A stretch of DNA of 9,915 nucleotides from Phytoactinopolyspora endophytica. Its GTDB lineage: Bacteria > Actinomycetota > Actinomycetes > Jiangellales > Jiangellaceae. Where the stretch lies: positions 44,459 to 54,373 of the forward strand of contig NZ_ML142875.1 of NCBI RefSeq assembly GCF_004138495.1, read 5' to 3'. Under the pieces are notes generated by a model. The model was not told where the DNA came from and ran no database searches. It saw only the letters and a program-made list of their open reading frames with translations. The position numbers were made by a program, and so were the translations under genes. This document shows, in pieces, positions 6,433 to 9,915 of the stretch (positions within the stretch are counted from its first letter, which is position 1; each line of letters opens with the position of its first letter).

Positions 6433-7730
6433 AGTAACCACCTGTCCCACTCGGCCTCGGCACGCTCCTGCATTCGGCGCAGCGTGGCCTGTGCCATCGC
6501 CAGAGTGGGCTCGGCCATGAACGCGCTCAGCTCTTCCACGTTCCCTTCCACCAGCACGGGTGGAGACGCTTCCCAGTAGCGCGTCGCCAGGACAGGGGAG
6601 GTCTGCTCGACCTGCGTTGCCAGGTCTCGCACGGGCTGAACCGGCGGGAGCGCGGCGGGGTTCGCCGACAGATCGCTCAGGAACCCGACCCAGGCCCGCT
6701 GGACGTCGGTGTCGAGCCACGCGCCGGCCACGTCCATGGCCGCGCTCCTCTTGTGCGCATTGACGGTCACGGCGAGGGCCCCGCTCTCGGTGACGACGGC
6801 GTGCGGCGCTGTCGACGCGACCGCCGGCAGCAGGAACAGGCCGAAGGTGTCTTCGTCCATGCCCGCCTGGACAAAGGCGTTGGTGTTCCATGCACCGTGG
6901 AGGTTCATTCCCACCGATCCTTCCGCGAAGCGCCCCGGTAACTCGGTCACTTGGGTGTCCGGTGGTGAGAACAGCTCCTGTTCGTACATGTCGACCCAGA
7001 TCGCCATGGCCTCCTGCGCAGTGTCGTCGGTGTACGAGGCCTGTCCGTCTGTCAGGGCCGCGTAGAAATCCGGATCGAGACCGATCAGGAGTTGCTGGAA
7101 CCAGATCAGCGATTCCCAGCTGTCCACACCGCCACTCGCGATCGGCGTCACCCCGCCATCACGGAGTGCCTGTGCGTTGGCGATGAACTCGTCCCAGTCC
7201 TGAGGAACCTCCAGTCCCAGGCGCTGGTAGGCGGACTGGCTGTAGAAGACGGCGTAATAGGACTGATAGAGCGGAATGGCGTACGGCCTGCCGTCGTAAC
7301 TGAAGGAGTCACGCAGCGACGGGTCGACCCAGCCGTTGCGCTCCGCCTGGTCCCAGGCTGCCGTCAGGTCGGCGAAGATCTCGGCGCGCGCCACGTCCTG
7401 GAGCCGGTAGCCGTTCCACCATTTGACGAGGTCGGTCGTCGAGTCGGTCTGCGCCGACATGCGAACGATCTGTTGATAGCTGCTGACGTCGGGCACGGCA
7501 CGAATCGCGAAACCGTGACCGGTCGTGGCGTGCAATACCTCGCCGGCGGCCTCGAATCCTGGTGCCCAGGTCGGGTTGTCGTTGTTGAGCGTCACGTCGT
7601 CGCCGGGTGCGGCCCTGGTGAGAGTCCCGCGTGCGCATGCGGGCAAGATCGCTGCCGCTCCTACGCCGCCGGCCATGCGTAGGGCCGTTCGTCTGGTGAT
7701 CGTCGTGGTGGAGCGTGTCGTCGCTGACAT
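6429..7730 (-). CDS. Sugar ABC transporter substrate-binding lipoprotein (family 1)
   Basis: This 433-residue extracellular solute-binding protein belongs to the MalE-like family and delivers a carbohydrate to the two permeases encoded next. The N-terminus has a twin-arginine motif, TRRTALRM (12-19), a hydrophobic stretch, GGVGAAAILPA (21-31), and a lipobox-like LPAC with C32 as the lipidated residue. It is therefore probably exported folded by Tat and anchored on the outer face of the membrane. Typical family features follow: YDGRPYAIPLYQSYYAVFY in the middle, aromatic-rich segments suited to sugar stacking, and a WxDxY-like WVDMYEQ. ATG 7730 is chosen over the in-frame ATG 7775 because GGAGGT (7740-7735) lies 4 nt before it and the Tat signal begins right after. 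It is the first gene of the leftward operon, facing the isomerase-like gene across a divergent control region. The ligand is not readable from sequence; the neighbouring GH38 and mannose-6-phosphate-isomerase-like genes suggest a mannoside. The penultimate codon is TTA, rare in high-GC actinobacteria. Confidence 0.93.
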   Translation of the reverse strand: MSATTRSTTTITRRTALRMAGGVGAAAILPACARGTLTRAAPGDDVTLNNDNPTWAPGFEAAGEVLHATTGHGFAIRAVPDVSSYQQIVRMSAQTDSTTDLVKWWNGYRLQDVARAEIFADLTAAWDQAERNGWVDPSLRDSFSYDGRPYAIPLYQSYYAVFYSQSAYQRLGLEVPQDWDEFIANAQALRDGGVTPIASGGVDSWESLIWFQQLLIGLDPDFYAALTDGQASYTDDTAQEAMAIWVDMYEQELFSPPDTQVTELPGRFAEGSVGMNLHGAWNTNAFVQAGMDEDTFGLFLLPAVASTAPHAVVTESGALAVTVNAHKRSAAMDVAGAWLDTDVQRAWVGFLSDLSANPAALPPVQPVRDLATQVEQTSPVLATRYWEASPPVLVEGNVEELSAFMAEPTLAMAQATLRRMQERAEAEWDRWLL

Positions 7731-7792
7731 GCGGACCTCCGTCGGGGCCTCGTCTTCGGCGCCTGGACTACGCATAAAACTTGGGAAGTGAC

Positions 7793-7804
7793 GTTAGCGC
7801 TACC
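7793..7804. promoter_or_regulatory. Putative LacI-family operator, leftward side
   Basis: GTTAGCGCTACC contains the perfect 8-bp palindrome TAGCGCTA (7795-7802) with a central CG. It differs at one base from the symmetric GTTAGCGCTAAC, a form common among LacI-family sites. It lies in the leader or promoter of the transporter operon, where a bound repressor would block expression. The assignment rests on pattern and position only. Confidence 0.5.
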
Positions 7805-7897
7805 TATACCTATCCGACAAGACCCATAAATCAAGTTATTGGAAAAAGCCAGGTAAAACGCCGATTCGAAGGTGGTGCGTGCTAAGCAGGGTGAGTT

Positions 7898-7918
7898 TAG
7901 CGATACGGTAGCGATACC
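7898..7918. promoter_or_regulatory. Tandem TAGCGATAC sites, rightward side
   Basis: TAGCGATAC occurs at 7898-7906 and again at 7909-7917, an 11-bp step of about one helical turn, so proteins bound at both would lie on the same face. The second copy sits in GGTAGCGATACC (7907-7918), which is symmetric at 5 of 6 base pairs around a central CG. The core matches the site at 7795-7803 on the other side of the gap, differing at one base. A LacI-family regulator is the natural candidate, but none is encoded in the window. Confidence 0.5.
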
Positions 7919-7933
7919 ATCGTTGCCGTATCG
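7901..7933. repeat. Inverted repeat overlapping the tandem operator sites
   Basis: CGATACGG (7901-7908) and CCGTATCG (7926-7933) are perfect 8-bp reverse complements around a 17-nt gap. They lie just upstream of the isomerase ribosome site (7941-7946). In RNA this could form a hairpin in the leader; as DNA it could be a further binding site. It may also be a by-product of partially matching operator copies. Confidence 0.45.
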
Positions 7934-7952
7934 ACACGAGAGGGAGCTGAAT

Positions 7953-9698
7953 ATGTCGAGTCCTCCTGGCCACGTGTACGACCCTCGCGCGACATACGCG
8001 CCGGCTGGCGGAGGCGTGGAGCGTGGCTGGGCCGCGGCCGCGGCCGCTCTGCCAGACGTCCCGTGCGTTCTCGCCGTCGACGGCCCGGTGATCCTGGCGT
8101 GGGACGAGCTGGTCCGTGGCCTTGGGGACGCCGTTCGTGAGTCCGGCCGGTCCATCTCATTCGCTCGCACGTCCGACGCGCTCGCGCCATGGGACACGAT
8201 CCTCGCCCGGACGTCGTCGATCGCGCTGAAGGACGACCCGGACTTCGAGACGATCCCCTCTCTGCAGCTCTCAGACTTGTTCGATCGCCGGCCGGATCCC
8301 GCGGGAGTCGTGGGTAGTGACGTCGTGGAGGGCGACGTCGCCGACGTTCGAGTGGTCATCGGGCCTGGCGCCGCCTTCGCTCAACATGATGTGCTCTGGT
8401 ACGCGGATCTGCCGAAGCGTTATGCGGAGCGCGCTGTTGCCAGGGGCTCCGGTGCGAACCTGGGCCAAGGCGCGGAGGATGCCCGTCCCACCACCCGGCG
8501 CCTGTTCTACGTCGACTGGCCGCTGCTGGACCGCCACCGCGACGCGGTGGCGGACGGAGTAGACCGGTGGTTGGACATGCAGGAGCCGGCCGCCCCGGCC
8601 CATCTGGACAATGACACCCTGACCGCGACGCTCGGCCAGCTCGCGCGCCGTCCGTTCCGGACGCGGACCTGGTTCAATTCCACGCCGTGGGGTGGCCATT
8701 GGGCCCAGCGGAGGCTCGGTATGCAACTCGAGGCACCGAACACGGCCTTGGGCTACGAGCTCATCGCGCCGGAGTCCGGGATCCTCGTGGGTGACGACGG
8801 GCTGTCAGCCGAGGTCCCGCTGCAGCTCTTGGTCTCCCGGCACCCTGTCGACGTCCTGGGTGCTCGTGTGCACCGCACGTTCGGCTCGAGCTTTCCCATC
8901 CGATTCGACTACCTCGACACGCAGGGCGGCAGCGACCTCTCGGTGCACTGCCATCCGCAACCCGAATACATGCGCCGCGTCTTCGGCTGGCCCTATACGC
9001 AACACGAGACCTATTACCTGATGTCGAACTCGCCCGGATCCCGTGTGTTCCTTGGCTTACGGGAAGGCGTCGACGTGGATGTGTTCGCCAAGCAGGCCCA
9101 TCACGCCGAGCATCACGGCACCGAGTTCGACATCGAACAGTACGTTCAGACCTTCCCCGCGGATGAGCATCAGCTGTTCCTCATCCCCGCGGGGACGCCT
9201 CACGGCAGTGGAGCCGGCAACGTCGTGCTGGAGATCAGCGCGACTCCGTACCTGTACTCGCTGCGGCTCTACGACTGGCTGCGTACCGACGCCATGGGGG
9301 CGCTGCGTCCGGTGCACGTCGATCACGCCTTCACGAACCTTGACCAGGAGCGCACCGGCGATGCGGTGGGCCGCGACCTCGTGCAGCGTCCGCGCGAACT
9401 GCGTCGTGGGCCGGACTGGCGAGACGAACTGATCGGTGCGCTGCCGCAGATGTTCTTCGAGATCCGCAGGCTTCAGCTGGATGGTCCGACACCGGTGCGG
9501 ACGAGTACCGACGACGGCTTTCACGTCCTGAATGTGGTGCAGGGTGAGGGGGTGACGATCGAGATGGATAACGGCGCGTCGCACCAGCTCGCCTATGCTG
9601 AGACGGTGGTCGTCCCCGCGAGCGTGGGCAGCTACACCGTCCGGCGGACGGGAGTGACGACCACCCGCGTGGTGCGGTCCGTCATTCGGGAGGACTGA
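7953..9698 (+). CDS. Long-form class I mannose-6-phosphate isomerase-like protein
   Basis: This 581-residue protein has a type I phosphomannose isomerase-like cupin core behind an extra N-terminal domain of about 230 residues. Known enzymes interconvert mannose-6-phosphate and fructose-6-phosphate using zinc. The core starts near STPWGGHWAQRRLG (243-256). Metal-site motifs are SVHCHPQPEY (330-339, with H332 and H334), QHETYYLM (350-357, with E352) and IPAGTPHGSG (411-420, with H417); the H-x-H replaces the common Q-x-H. A second cupin closes the protein (about 495-581). The N-terminal half contains VLAVDGPVILAWDEL (39-53), GPGAAF (137-142) and RRLFYVDWPLLDRH (182-195). From memory of similar long isomerases this resembles a uridine-kinase-like fold, but no GKS/GKT P-loop is present. 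ATG 7953 is preceded by AGGGAG (7941-7946); an in-frame ATP-independent upstream start at 7872 is rejected because it runs through the operator sites. Its stop overlaps the ROK start by one base. Substrates other than mannose-6-phosphate are possible. Confidence 0.85.
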   Translation: MSSPPGHVYDPRATYAPAGGGVERGWAAAAAALPDVPCVLAVDGPVILAWDELVRGLGDAVRESGRSISFARTSDALAPWDTILARTSSIALKDDPDFETIPSLQLSDLFDRRPDPAGVVGSDVVEGDVADVRVVIGPGAAFAQHDVLWYADLPKRYAERAVARGSGANLGQGAEDARPTTRRLFYVDWPLLDRHRDAVADGVDRWLDMQEPAAPAHLDNDTLTATLGQLARRPFRTRTWFNSTPWGGHWAQRRLGMQLEAPNTALGYELIAPESGILVGDDGLSAEVPLQLLVSRHPVDVLGARVHRTFGSSFPIRFDYLDTQGGSDLSVHCHPQPEYMRRVFGWPYTQHETYYLMSNSPGSRVFLGLREGVDVDVFAKQAHHAEHHGTEFDIEQYVQTFPADEHQLFLIPAGTPHGSGAGNVVLEISATPYLYSLRLYDWLRTDAMGALRPVHVDHAFTNLDQERTGDAVGRDLVQRPRELRRGPDWRDELIGALPQMFFEIRRLQLDGPTPVRTSTDDGFHVLNVVQGEGVTIEMDNGASHQLAYAETVVVPASVGSYTVRRTGVTTTRVVRSVIRED

Positions 9699-9915
9699 TG
9701 GGCACTGACACGTCGACCGCCGACGCCCCGGCCGGGGCCAGGGTCGCGGGGGCGCTCGAGCTGGGCGGTGGCCATGTCACCGGAGCGCTCATCGATGCCG
9801 GCAGACTCCGGATCGTGGGGGGATCCCGCCGGCGCCGGCCCATCGAGCCCGACGCGAGTGGGGACGGCATCATCACGACGCTGGTCTCGGTCGGCGAGAG
9901 CATCGCCGGCGACGT
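9698..9915 (+). CDS. ROK-family sugar kinase or relative, N-terminus only
   Basis: Only the first 72 residues are in the window. After a short disordered lead (about 1-17, Ala/Thr/Asp-rich), ALELGGGHVTGALID (19-33) matches the first phosphate-binding motif of ROK proteins, usually DIGGT or DLGGTH followed by a beta-hairpin. Then come GRLRIVGG (35-42) and, after a short basic run, DGIITTLVSVGESI, like the helix that follows in ROK kinases. ROK kinases phosphorylate glucose, mannose, fructose or N-acetylated sugars; some relatives are repressors, but no DNA-binding domain precedes this start. Here the usual Asp is Glu and the Thr is Gly. ATG 9698 shares its A with the stop of the isomerase gene (TGATG), with GGAGG (9689-9693) before it, so translation is probably coupled. 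Next to an isomerase and a GH38 gene, a mannokinase role is a reasonable inference. Confidence 0.75.
   Translation, partial: MGTDTSTADAPAGARVAGALELGGGHVTGALIDAGRLRIVGGSRRRRPIEPDASGDGIITTLVSVGESIAGD

Larger units (their letters stand above)
7731..7952. promoter_or_regulatory. Divergent control region of the sugar operon and isomerase gene
   Basis: This 222-bp gap separates the start codons of two divergent units. Its centre (about 7803-7860) is clearly AT-richer than the flanking genes, as expected for promoters, but I could not fix convincing -35/-10 pairs in either direction. TTGATT (7834-7829) and TTGTCG (7820-7815) are possible leftward -35 elements. Three TAGCG(A/C)TAC sites lie inside, one near the leftward unit and two near the rightward unit. 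Ribosome sites at both ends are strong: GGAGGT for the leftward lipoprotein and AGGGAG (7941-7946) for the rightward gene. Confidence 0.7.

Noticed and set aside
7661..8359. A 232-residue leftward frame across the divergent control region
   Set aside because: It crosses operator sites and runs antisense to the isomerase gene; its Ser/Arg/Thr-rich translation resembles no family.

Overview
The window looks like chromosomal DNA from a high-GC Gram-positive bacterium (Actinomycetota). The pointers are uniformly GC-rich coding sequence with G/C-biased third codon positions, a mycothiol-dependent-type DinB enzyme, and a carbohydrate ABC importer with no ATPase gene beside it, as is common where one shared ATPase serves several sugar importers. 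No species is assigned. I see no rRNA, tRNA, CRISPR array or mobile element.

Layout. Positions 1-182 hold no gene I can support. Positions 183-1394 are a small divergent pair: a leftward DinB/maleylpyruvate-isomerase-like gene (183-836) and a rightward MarR-family regulator gene (963-1394). Between them lies a striking long inverted repeat (896-944), the obvious candidate operator. The marR gene then converges on a large leftward operon read from 7730 down to 1458: a sugar-binding lipoprotein, two ABC permeases and a very large GH38-type alpha-mannosidase-like enzyme. A 222-bp divergent control region (7731-7952) separates this operon from a rightward pair: a long-form class I mannose-6-phosphate-isomerase-like protein (7953-9698) and a ROK-family sugar kinase or relative (from 9698, cut by the window end).

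Reading the two sugar units together (inference), the importer brings in a small mannoside or manno-oligosaccharide, the cytoplasmic GH38 enzyme releases mannose, the ROK protein may phosphorylate it, and the isomerase-like protein may convert mannose-6-phosphate to fructose-6-phosphate. The control region carries three copies of a TAGCG(A/C)TAC core that resemble LacI-family operators. No LacI gene or transporter ATPase gene is in view, so both would have to be elsewhere.

Most of the window fits known families. The parts most worth a second look are the 20-bp-armed repeat at the marR promoter, the repeated sites of the sugar control region, and the two-domain isomerase whose N-terminal half looks like a P-loop kinase fold without a Walker A motif. 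Also of note are the altered phosphate motif of the ROK protein and the unclear start and 89-nt leader of the GH38 gene.
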